NCBI GenBank assembly: GCA_001508595.1
Contig: LGHA01000069.1
Location: 1 to 6,598 of the forward strand
DNA length: 6,598 nt
DNA from: Anaerolineaceae bacterium 46_22
GTDB lineage: Bacteria; Chloroflexota; Anaerolineae; Anaerolineales; Anaerolineaceae
Direction of reading: 5' to 3'
Made by a program: the position numbers and the translations under genes
The notes under the pieces: generated by a model
What the model was told of the DNA's origin: nothing
The model's input: only the letters and a program-made list of their open reading frames with translations
The model's database searches: none
Shown here: one piece after another, positions 1 through 5,728 of the stretch
How the letters are laid out: the number at the start of each line of letters is the position of its first letter
Position numbering within the stretch: position 1 is the stretch's first letter

Positions 1-66
1 CAAGAGAATTTTGGGTAATAAATGAAAAAGGGTTTCTTGAATAAGGGAAGGTACTTCTTAAGTAAA

Positions 67-80
67 TTTGATTCTTCAAA
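67..80. promoter_or_regulatory. Short dyad TTTGA-N4-TCAAA upstream of the flavocytochrome gene
   Basis: A perfect inverted repeat with 5-base arms lies about 95 bases before the start codon. The half-sites resemble those of FNR/CRP-family regulators, but canonical FNR spacing is TTGA-N6-TCAA and here it is N4. In AT-rich DNA such a short dyad is easily random. It is recorded only because a related dyad, with a different spacer, occurs in the divergent promoter region at 2972-2989. Confidence 0.15.
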
Positions 81-119
81 GAAGTGAAAATTTTCGGGTA
101 AAATTATCCTTAAATCCAA

Positions 120-148
120 TTGTTTTTACCGGGATAAATTCATAATTC
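120..148 (+). promoter_or_regulatory. Weak candidate sigma-70-type promoter for the flavocytochrome gene
   Basis: TTGTTT at 120-125 could serve as a -35 element. It is followed by CATAAT at 141-146 (15-base spacer) or TAATTC at 143-148 (17-base spacer). Transcription would begin near 155, leaving a leader of about 20 bases that includes the ribosome binding site at 162-166. Neither -10 choice is close to consensus with good spacing, and TAAAAT at 99-104 is an alternative -10 without a clear -35. Confidence 0.2.
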
Positions 149-172
149 TTAAATTCAGTAAAGGAGTGCAAT

Positions 173-1489
173 ATGAAGAAGAATACACAAACTTACCTCT
201 GGCTTGCTTTTTATTTTCTGATGGTGTTCTTGCCGCTGGTGCTCTTGATGATTTTCCCACGACCTGAGGGGCGGGAGTTCTTAAGGGAAGTATCTGTTGC
301 GTTGGGTTTTCTCGGGATGGCTTTGTTAGGATTTCAAACAATCCCTACATCGCGATTAAAGTTTTTTACGAAACTTTTCCCGATGGATACATTATATACT
401 TTTCATCATCGCTTATCGATTTTCACATTCCTGATTGTTTTAACGCACCCCATATTATTGTTTATCAATAATCCAGCAACATTGCAATTGCTAAATCTAG
501 TCACGGCGCCATGGCGAGCGCGTGCTGGTGTCATCGCTGTTATTGCAATGCTGGCGCTTGTTGTCACTTCAGTATGGCGAGAACTTATGAAAATCAAGTA
601 TGACATCTGGCGATGGGTTCATGATGCTTTATCTTTCTTAGCCATTGGATTGGCTTTGTACCATATGTTCAAGGTCAATTATTATATGTCATTGACACAT
701 CAGAAGGTGATATGGTTGGTTTTGACAGGCATCTGGCTTGCAATTATCCTTTACATCCGTATTGCTCGCCCAATTATCATGATCAAGAATCCCTATAAAG
801 TTGTGCGTGTTCAAGAAGAGCGTGGGCAGAGCTGGTCGTTATATCTAAAGCCAGATGGGCATGAAGGCATGTCCTTCGAAGCGGGGCAATTCGCCTGGAT
901 AACCAATGAATCCCCGTTTATTTTCAGAGAAAATCCCTTTTCATTTTCAACAAGCTCTGAAAATGATGACAAAGTCATCGGTTTTACGATCAAGGAATTG
1001 GGCGATTTTACAGAAACAATCAAGAATTTTAAGCCCGGTGATACTGTTTATGTAGATGGTCCCTACGGTACATTCAGCATAGATGAGCATCTATGTAAGG
1101 ACCTTGTTTTCATCGCTGGGGGCATAGGATCAGCGCCGGTGATGAGCATGCTGCGAACAATGGCAGACCGAGGTAGTGATCAAAAAGTAACTTTCTTCTA
1201 TGGCAACCCTACCTGGGAATCGATTATCTACCGTGAGGAACTGGAAGAGCTGGAAAAGAAACTAAATCTCGAATTAGTTCACGTTCTTGAAAGACCGCCT
1301 GAGGGTTGGGAAGGGGAGAGCGGCTTTATTAATGCAGACATTCTTAAGCGTTATTTACCGCAAAACTACAAGGATTCAACGTATTTCTTGTGTGGTCCCT
1401 TGCCGATGATTGAAGCAGTAGAAGGTGCTTTACATAAGCTCCACGTCCCGGTCTTACATATTTTCTCAGAACAATACGAGATGGCATAA
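173..1489 (+). CDS. Ferric reductase / NADPH oxidase-type membrane flavocytochrome b
   Basis: A 438-residue integral membrane flavoprotein that should move electrons from NAD(P)H via FAD and b-haems across the membrane. The acceptor is unknown. Residues 1-200 hold about six hydrophobic helices. Candidate haem-ligand histidines are H78/H79 with H92, and H150 with H164; the 13-14 residue spacing is typical of ferric reductase/NOX proteins. The FAD-binding barrel covers about 205-305: R252 starts a RENPFSFST motif and GPYGTF lies at 296-301. The NAD(P)-binding domain follows, with IAGGIGSAP at 314-322 and CGPLPMI at 407-413. No [2Fe-2S] domain follows, and the protein stops after FSEQYEMA, as usual for ferric-reductase-like forms. 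The start is fixed by AGGAG six bases upstream. The next gene is a tiny membrane peptide 13 bases downstream, then a terminator. Family assignment is firm; the substrate cannot be read from sequence. Confidence 0.93.
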   Translation: MKKNTQTYLWLAFYFLMVFLPLVLLMIFPRPEGREFLREVSVALGFLGMALLGFQTIPTSRLKFFTKLFPMDTLYTFHHRLSIFTFLIVLTHPILLFINNPATLQLLNLVTAPWRARAGVIAVIAMLALVVTSVWRELMKIKYDIWRWVHDALSFLAIGLALYHMFKVNYYMSLTHQKVIWLVLTGIWLAIILYIRIARPIIMIKNPYKVVRVQEERGQSWSLYLKPDGHEGMSFEAGQFAWITNESPFIFRENPFSFSTSSENDDKVIGFTIKELGDFTETIKNFKPGDTVYVDGPYGTFSIDEHLCKDLVFIAGGIGSAPVMSMLRTMADRGSDQKVTFFYGNPTWESIIYREELEELEKKLNLELVHVLERPPEGWEGESGFINADILKRYLPQNYKDSTYFLCGPLPMIEAVEGALHKLHVPVLHIFSEQYEMA

Positions 1490-1502
1490 GAGAGGATAAA
1501 AA

Positions 1503-1607
1503 ATGGACATTCAACACCTGATTGAGAAGTGGTTTATCATCATCACCATCCTGTTAAGTTTCGTGTTTGCATTGTTATTTGGTGCAATCCAGGCTGGTTT
1601 GGTGTAA
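1503..1607 (+). CDS. 34-residue single-span membrane peptide, co-transcribed with the flavocytochrome
   Basis: A 34-codon gene, too short for most gene callers, that I do not recognise. The peptide begins MDIQHLIEKW, continues with a hydrophobic helix of about 20 residues (about 10-29: FIIITILLSFVFALLFGAIQ) and ends AGLV. This predicts one transmembrane span with a short polar amphipathic N-terminus. Evidence that it is real: an AGAGG ribosome binding site (1491-1495) seven bases before the ATG, a 13-base gap after the preceding stop, and a strong terminator starting about 20 bases after its own stop. These fit the last gene of a two-gene unit. It could be an accessory or stabilising subunit of the flavocytochrome, by analogy with known micro-subunits of respiratory membrane enzymes. 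That role is inference from position only. Confidence 0.6.
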   Translation: MDIQHLIEKWFIIITILLSFVFALLFGAIQAGLV

Positions 1608-1628
1608 GTTAAGTCTTACGAAAAATGG

Positions 1629-1659
1629 AAAAGAGGCGTCAGTGTTTAGCGCCTCTTTT
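1629..1659 (+). terminator. Intrinsic terminator of the flavocytochrome unit
   Basis: A perfect 10-base-pair stem, AAAAGAGGCG (1629-1638) with CGCCTCTTTT (1650-1659), closes an 11-base loop and is followed by a T-rich stretch. It lies about 20 bases after the stop of the small membrane peptide gene. This supports that peptide being the last gene of the unit. Confidence 0.85.
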
Positions 1660-1728
1660 AGTTTAAGTTTGGCCAATTTTCAAATTAAGCGGTAAATTTT
1701 TTACTCCTGATATTTGGGTTTCTTAACA

Positions 1729-1762
1729 AAAAAAGCTGCCGGTTGTACAAGGCAGCTTTTTT
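1729..1762. terminator. Bidirectional intrinsic terminator between convergent genes
   Basis: A 12-base-pair stem pairs AAAAAAGCTGCC (1729-1740) with GGCAGCTTTTTT (1751-1762) around a 10-base loop. The A tract on the left and T tract on the right make it functional on both strands. On the minus strand the hairpin is followed by a T run (seven A at 1728-1734 on the + strand), only about 17 bases after the cytochrome stop codon, so it is chiefly the cytochrome terminator. On the + strand it backs up the hairpin at 1629-1659. The stretch between the two hairpins (1660-1728) shows nothing further. Confidence 0.85.
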
Positions 1763-1778
1763 ATAAATGTTCTCGTAA

Positions 1779-2903
1779 TTACTCTGGGCGGATCAATCCA
1801 CTCATATCAACTGTTGTTACTTGTGACAGGTCATCAAGAGTGTCATACATCACCTGAATTAAGTATTTTGCATTATGCATGAAATTGCCGGGATCTTCTA
1901 CCACCATGTGATAATTGTAGGTTGCTTTAACAAGTCTTGGTGTCCAGCTCCCATACTGATTGGGAAATGCAACCTCACCTTCGTCGGCTTCACCGTTACC
2001 ATTGGTGTCAATGAACCAGTAAGGAAATTGATCGGCGTAGAGGATGGATTCACCAGCAACCTGTGTGGCATAGGATTGAATGGCCGCATACAATTTTTCA
2101 TGAATTGTTCTTAATTCTCCAAAGACACCTTCAGTCACATCGCCATCGCCGTCATAATCCGGGGTTTCCTCAACCCTGATATCACGCAAGTCGCCCAAGT
2201 CGCTCACAGTCGGGTGGCATGCCGCACATTCACTGGCTGTTATTTCGAGGCTGTGGGCATCATGGCAGTCGGTGCACTGCTGGTAATCCTCAACATGTTC
2301 ATAAAACCCTGCATAGCTCTTGTCCGGATATTCGTAGCCAATCTGAACTTCAGTCCCGTAGCGAACAGCAGCACCAATTTTATAATGAGTATTAATAAAC
2401 CCGAGATCTTCATTGACTTCATCTTCAGGCAATCCGTTTGTCCTATTTTCCACAGTTATTGTTGACGTTCTACCCTGGTGGCATTCTGCACAATTGGCAG
2501 TCATGCCAAGGTCATGAAATTCAACACCGGATGGAAAGACCGCCGAGTCTTTTTGATTGGCTGTAGGATTATGGCAAACGGTGCATGTCACCACAGAACC
2601 TATGTTTGCAGCAGCATTGACAACGCCTGGTTCCGAGCCATCTTCTCCGAGAAAATCGAGATAGCCATACGCGCTGTGACATTTAGCACAATTCTCTGGA
2701 ACTAATGGGGGTTCATCTTCGTCCCAATGGACAAAGGATTCAGATTCTGAATCTGCGTGCCCGGAATCTGTCCATTTTTCGCTGATTGCGGCCACGGATT
2801 CAGGTCGGGGTTCAGGTGGAAGGATAACTTGCCCAATTAAGATGGCAAACAATCCACCGGCTAAAAAGAATACGATTAGCAAAGGCCAAACTAATTTCTT
2901 CAT
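1779..2903 (-). CDS. Membrane-anchored pentahaem cytochrome c with calcium-type loops
   Basis: A 374-residue exported multihaem c-type cytochrome, presumably an electron carrier or reductase on the outer face of the membrane. Residues 6-29 form an uncleaved-looking signal anchor without a lipobox Cys. Five CxxCH haem sites are seen: CAKCH 72-76, CTVCH 107-111, CAECH 138-142, CTDCH 210-214 and CAACH 226-230. Nine other His (H49, H59, H130, H173, H203, H217, H268, H332, H343) could be sixth ligands. The C-terminal third has no haem site but carries two acidic loops: D249-E258 (DYDGDGDVTE) and D299-E310 (DTNGNGEADEGE). The second fits the EF-hand spacing exactly. A final helical part (about 322-360, with YNYHMV and MHNAKY) recalls the C-terminal helices of NrfA/octahaem-type cytochromes. 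There is no CxxCK catalytic site, so nitrite reductase is not supported. The start is backed by AAAGGAGA (2912-2919 on the complement). It is monocistronic within the window, convergent with the flavocytochrome unit. Confidence 0.9.
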   Translation of the reverse strand: MKKLVWPLLIVFFLAGGLFAILIGQVILPPEPRPESVAAISEKWTDSGHADSESESFVHWDEDEPPLVPENCAKCHSAYGYLDFLGEDGSEPGVVNAAANIGSVVTCTVCHNPTANQKDSAVFPSGVEFHDLGMTANCAECHQGRTSTITVENRTNGLPEDEVNEDLGFINTHYKIGAAVRYGTEVQIGYEYPDKSYAGFYEHVEDYQQCTDCHDAHSLEITASECAACHPTVSDLGDLRDIRVEETPDYDGDGDVTEGVFGELRTIHEKLYAAIQSYATQVAGESILYADQFPYWFIDTNGNGEADEGEVAFPNQYGSWTPRLVKATYNYHMVVEDPGNFMHNAKYLIQVMYDTLDDLSQVTTVDMSGLIRPE

Positions 2904-2971
2904 ACGGGTAATCTCCTTTGTTTGCTGGTGATCAATGTCATCTCTACTATTTTACCTTAATAATTTAGTGG

Positions 2972-2989
2972 TTTGATGCTGTTATCAAA
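2972..2989. promoter_or_regulatory. Candidate operator: inverted repeat TTTGAT-N6-ATCAAA
   Basis: A perfect dyad with 6-base arms (2972-2977 and 2984-2989) overlaps the expected -35 position of the promoter whose -10 is TATAAT at 3003-3008, so a bound repressor would block it. The arms contain TTGAT/ATCAA, the half-sites of FNR-type regulators, but the gap is 6 bases instead of the canonical 4. An FNR site is therefore not claimed. Confidence 0.3.
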
Positions 2990-3002
2990 ATTCATGTTTC
3001 GG

Positions 3003-3008
3003 TATAAT
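3003..3008 (+). promoter_or_regulatory. -10 element TATAAT of the cell-wall operon
   Basis: A perfect TATAAT stands 33 bases before the ATG at 3042, placing a transcript start near 3015 and a leader of about 27 bases that includes the GAGGAG ribosome binding site. No good -35 is present at the right distance; the best fits around 2980-2987 are poor. This may mean activator dependence or a chance match. If real, it excludes a start codon as far upstream as 2973. Confidence 0.45.
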
Positions 3009-3041
3009 CAAGGCATTGAATTATCCCCTGTGAGGAGCTTG

Positions 3042-4199
3042 ATGCGAATCAGGAAAATTATTGTTATCATTATTTTATTTATAGGTTTATCGGCTTGTGT
3101 TTCATCCCAACTTGAGAATCCTTCAAATCATTCCAGTGGGGATAGTCCAGCCCTTTCAGAATCACTTACTGCCGAAGAGTTGTCAACATTAACGCCAACA
3201 AGACCTGCAACACAAACCGTGCTGCCGACGTCTACCCTTACAGCCACATCCGTTCCGCCAACCTCGACTCTAACGCCGACTGCTTCCCCGACGCCAGAAC
3301 CGCTTGAAGTATTTTCTTCTCCCCATTTAAGGACTGGTATAACGCCGGTTACTTATATTGAGGATGAATGCAGTTATCTTGAAAATCGATGGGGTGAAGA
3401 CAAAAGCGAACCTGGCACGATTGTTGTACCCTTTATGTTCCACTCGGTTGCAAAACCGGGACGCACGATTAAAGATAATACAACGATATCCATGGAACGA
3501 TTTGAGTACTTTATGGCAAAGGCAAATGAATTGGGTTTTTCAACAATTACAACAGAGGAATTAATCGGGTTTCTATATGAAAATGAGAAAATCCCCCAAC
3601 GATCGATGATCCTCATAAAGGATGATCGTTCGGCTGGTGTCACAGAATTGTTTATGCCTTATCTGGAAGAATTTGATTGGACATTAACCCTTGCCTGGCC
3701 AACCACGGATTTAACGGGGGATGATCTTTGGGCACGCATGGAAAGCCTGGCAGTATCGGGTCGATTGGATGTTCAATCTCACGGGCATGATCATATTTAC
3801 ATCCAGGACTATACGCCTCTCGAAGAGATCAAAGAGGAGATTTACAGACCGATTGAGGTCATTCAGGAACATTTCGGAACGGCACCTGAAGCAATCATTT
3901 GGCCTGGTGGTAACTTTACTGAGGAATCAATTGCAATGGCTGAGGAAGCGGGGTTCAAGCTGGGATTTTCGGTGTATTCAAATGGGCCGATCATGTACAA
4001 CTGGATTCCTCTCAGGGAAGAACAAATCATCATGAATGCACCTCTGATGGTGCTGCCCCGGTACTGGTCACCAGATGCGGATGTTGCCCTTATGCATGCG
4101 CTGTCAGTCAGCCAGGATGTCATTGATTATGCGGAAAGTATAAAGCAGGAAGAGTTAGACTATCTTTCGACCTATTGCCAGCCTGAAGGAAGCGAATGA
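3042..4199 (+). CDS. Secreted lipoprotein with CE4/NodB-like polysaccharide deacetylase domain
   Basis: A 385-residue surface lipoprotein likely to deacetylate a glycan, plausibly peptidoglycan given its neighbours. Residues 1-18 are a lipoprotein signal with lipobox LSAC and lipidated C19. A Pro/Thr/Ser linker spans about 50-88 and includes PTSTLT twice (62-67, 73-78). The NodB-like fold occupies about 127-350. Motif 1 is LIKDDRS (191-197) instead of TFDDG, keeping both Asp (D194, D195). Motif 2 is SHGHDH (246-251), with H247 and H251 at CE4 spacing. Motif 3 is WPGGNF (287-292), and PRYWSPD (339-345) may supply motif 4. C110 and C379 flank the domain and could form a disulphide. An in-frame TTG at 2973 would add 23 residues, but GAGGAG (3032-3037) four bases before ATG 3042, the -10 at 3003 and the signal peptide support 3042. 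It overlaps the next gene by 4 bases (ATGA). Because of the altered motif 1, activity is likely but not certain. Confidence 0.85.
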   Translation: MRIRKIIVIIILFIGLSACVSSQLENPSNHSSGDSPALSESLTAEELSTLTPTRPATQTVLPTSTLTATSVPPTSTLTPTASPTPEPLEVFSSPHLRTGITPVTYIEDECSYLENRWGEDKSEPGTIVVPFMFHSVAKPGRTIKDNTTISMERFEYFMAKANELGFSTITTEELIGFLYENEKIPQRSMILIKDDRSAGVTELFMPYLEEFDWTLTLAWPTTDLTGDDLWARMESLAVSGRLDVQSHGHDHIYIQDYTPLEEIKEEIYRPIEVIQEHFGTAPEAIIWPGGNFTEESIAMAEEAGFKLGFSVYSNGPIMYNWIPLREEQIIMNAPLMVLPRYWSPDADVALMHALSVSQDVIDYAESIKQEELDYLSTYCQPEGSE

Positions 4200-5728
4200 T
4201 TTTAAAAGAGAAAAAACTTATTGGTTTTATCTTATTATTGGCTTTTGTTTTGACCGGGTGTTATAAACCCGGACCTGGAGCAGAACCCTGGAAAGCACCT
4301 GGGACTGGTGGTGTGGGCGGTGGGGCAATTGAAACTGCACCAACCAGCACGCTTTATTTAGGGGAAGCTCAGTTAACTGAAAACCCATTACCGACACCCA
4401 CACCTAATCCTACGATTGTGCTTCCGACGCCGCGTGTGGAAACTATTTCTTACTCCGTTCAACCAGGGGATAACCTCAAGCTTATCGCGCAGCGGTTCCA
4501 GGTCTCCTGGGAACAAATTGTTACACTGAACAACATCATCAATCCGAACCTGATTGAGGTTGGACAGGTATTATTAATTCCGCCGCCGTCCTTTGAAGCA
4601 GTTGCGCCTTCGTTTAAGATCATCCCGGATTCCGAGCTGGTGAACAGTCCATCCAATGCATACTTTAATGTTCAGGCATTTGTTAATGAACGAAATGGGT
4701 TTTTAGCTGCCTATTCTGAACCCATTGACGGCTCGCCAACGATGGGTGCAGAAATTGTTGAGCGGGTTGCCCTGGAATATTCTGTCAACCCCCGCCTTTT
4801 ACTTGCTTTGCTGGAATATCAGAGCAATTGGGTGACGAAAACAAATCCAGCAGAGGAAACACGCGTATATCCTTTGCGATATTATGAAGCCTGGCGAGAA
4901 GGTTTATACAATCAGCTCGCTTGGGCAGCGAATTTATTGAATGAAGGCTATTATCTTTGGAAACTCAATGCAATCACTGCCTGGATTTTGTCAGACAGCA
5001 GTGTTATCCAGGTGTCCCCGACAATCAATCCGGGTACAGCAGGTGTATTAAATGTGCTGCGATATTTAAAAACGCAGGATAATTGGGAAGGGGCGGTCTC
5101 AGAAGAAGGGATTTATGCCACATATCTCAGCCTTTTTGGTTACCCCTTTATTTTTACTTATGAACCCATGATCCCCGACGGATTGGATCAACCAGAAATG
5201 CAGCTTCCTTTTGAAAAAGGAGATGTTTGGTCCTTCACAGGCGGTCCTCACGGCGGTTGGGATACAGGGTCTGGATGGGCAGCCATTGATTTTGCCCCAC
5301 CAGGAGAGGCTTTGGGCTGTTTCCCAAGTGAAGCCTGGGTGGTTGCCTCGGCACCAGGGAAGATCGTTTATTCTGATCACGGCGCAGTCATTCAAGACCT
5401 GGACGGCGATGGTGTCTGGCAGACTGGCTGGTCAATGCTTTATATGCATATCGCAAACTCTGAGCGGGTTGAAGTTGGGGAATACCTGGATGCTGGAGAT
5501 CGTATTGGGCATCCCTCCTGTGAAGGGGGGTTCTCAACTGGTACCCATCTGCACCTTGCACGGCGGTATAATGGAGAGTGGATTGCAGCAGATTCAAATA
5601 CTCCCATGGTTTTAGATGGCTGGATCACTGCAGGTTATGGTGTGGAATATGATGGTTATTTAATCAGGGGTGATGAGACAGTGGAGGCATGGAATGGGCG
5701 ATCGCCCCTCAACGCCATCCAGCGCTAG
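4196..5728 (+). CDS. Lipoprotein with LysM, transglycosylase-like helical domain and LasA-type M23 peptidase
   Basis: A 510-residue surface lipoprotein predicted to bind peptidoglycan and cut peptide cross-links. The signal has lipobox LTGC with C22. A Gly/Pro/Thr linker runs to about 80. One LysM domain covers 84-131 (YSVQPGDNL, then VGQVLLIPP). A helical domain at about 155-320 resembles a lytic transglycosylase core (EYSVNPRLLLALLEYQSNW, 194-212), but Q209 occupies the place of the usual catalytic Glu. The M23 domain spans about 340-490. Zinc ligands are H352 and D365, separated by 13 as in LasA-type M23A enzymes, and H453 in the GTHLHL motif, with H418 in YMHI as the probable catalytic His. 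All catalytic residues are present, so peptidase activity is expected. A DLDGDG loop (401-406) may bind calcium. The start overlaps the deacetylase stop by ATGA, behind GAAGGA, implying translational coupling. The 3' end overlaps the next gene. It is paralogous to that gene. Confidence 0.9.
   Translation: MILKEKKLIGFILLLAFVLTGCYKPGPGAEPWKAPGTGGVGGGAIETAPTSTLYLGEAQLTENPLPTPTPNPTIVLPTPRVETISYSVQPGDNLKLIAQRFQVSWEQIVTLNNIINPNLIEVGQVLLIPPPSFEAVAPSFKIIPDSELVNSPSNAYFNVQAFVNERNGFLAAYSEPIDGSPTMGAEIVERVALEYSVNPRLLLALLEYQSNWVTKTNPAEETRVYPLRYYEAWREGLYNQLAWAANLLNEGYYLWKLNAITAWILSDSSVIQVSPTINPGTAGVLNVLRYLKTQDNWEGAVSEEGIYATYLSLFGYPFIFTYEPMIPDGLDQPEMQLPFEKGDVWSFTGGPHGGWDTGSGWAAIDFAPPGEALGCFPSEAWVVASAPGKIVYSDHGAVIQDLDGDGVWQTGWSMLYMHIANSERVEVGEYLDAGDRIGHPSCEGGFSTGTHLHLARRYNGEWIAADSNTPMVLDGWITAGYGVEYDGYLIRGDETVEAWNGRSPLNAIQR
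5683..5687 (+). promoter_or_regulatory. Ribosome binding site that decides the start of the last gene
   Basis: GGAGG lies inside the end of the peptidase gene, six bases before ATG 5694. This is the best ribosome binding site near the junction. The alternative ATG at 5760 has only GGAG at 5743-5746, 13 bases away, and an ATG at 5673 has only a misplaced AGGGG. The arrangement favours coupled translation with an overlap of about 35 bases. Confidence 0.6.

Larger units (their letters stand above)
1..172. other. Leader / intergenic region upstream of the flavocytochrome gene
   Basis: AT-rich stretch without a convincing gene. It holds a small dyad (67-80), a weak promoter-like pair (120-148) and the ribosome binding site of the next gene. 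That site is AGGAG at 162-166, six bases before the ATG at 173. The only + strand reading frame of note is a 21-codon basic peptide at 22-87, without a good ribosome binding site. The upstream neighbour lies outside the window. Confidence 0.6.
2904..3041. promoter_or_regulatory. Divergent promoter region between cytochrome and cell-wall operon
   Basis: This 138-base non-coding gap serves two divergent units. For the + operon it contains TATAAT at 3003-3008 and GAGGAG at 3032-3037. For the cytochrome it contains a possible minus-strand -10, TAAAAT (complement of 2949-2954), without a clear -35, and the ribosome binding site at 2912-2919. An 18-base inverted repeat at 2972-2989 lies between the two candidate -10 elements and could influence both directions. 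Confidence 0.5.

Noticed and set aside
53..85. Inverted repeat ACTTCTT / AAGAAGT
   Set aside because: Seven-base arms with a 19-base loop in AT-rich DNA. There is no T run after it, so it is not a terminator and is probably chance.
22..87. 21-codon + strand frame encoding a Lys-rich peptide (MKKGFLNKGR...)
   Set aside because: Only a weak GGG upstream, an AT-rich context and no supporting neighbour. A chance frame is more likely.
1625..1666. 13-codon frame starting ATGGAAAAG after the small membrane peptide gene
   Set aside because: It lies across the terminator hairpin and has no ribosome binding site.
1875..2705. Several + strand frames of 75-83 codons opposite the cytochrome gene
   Set aside because: They are antisense to a gene with five haem motifs and a good start, and their products show no recognisable features.
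1779..2903. Assignment of the multihaem cytochrome as nitrite reductase NrfA
   Set aside because: There is no CxxCK (or alternative catalytic haem) motif and the N-terminal layout differs. Only the C-terminal helices and calcium loop are reminiscent.
2973..3041. TTG start at 2973 for the deacetylase, adding 23 residues
   Set aside because: The extension would precede the lipoprotein signal, contains the TATAAT promoter element and has no ribosome binding site at the proper distance. ATG 3042 has GAGGAG and gives a clean lipoprotein signal.
3374..4123. Minus-strand frames of 86-89 codons opposite the deacetylase gene
   Set aside because: They are antisense to a gene with clear lipoprotein and NodB-like motifs, have low-complexity Ser/Arg composition, and show no ribosome binding sites that I can support.
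5099..5628. 134-codon + strand frame and minus-strand frames inside the M23 region
   Set aside because: The real frame carries all M23 catalytic residues. The alternatives have shadow-like composition and no family features.
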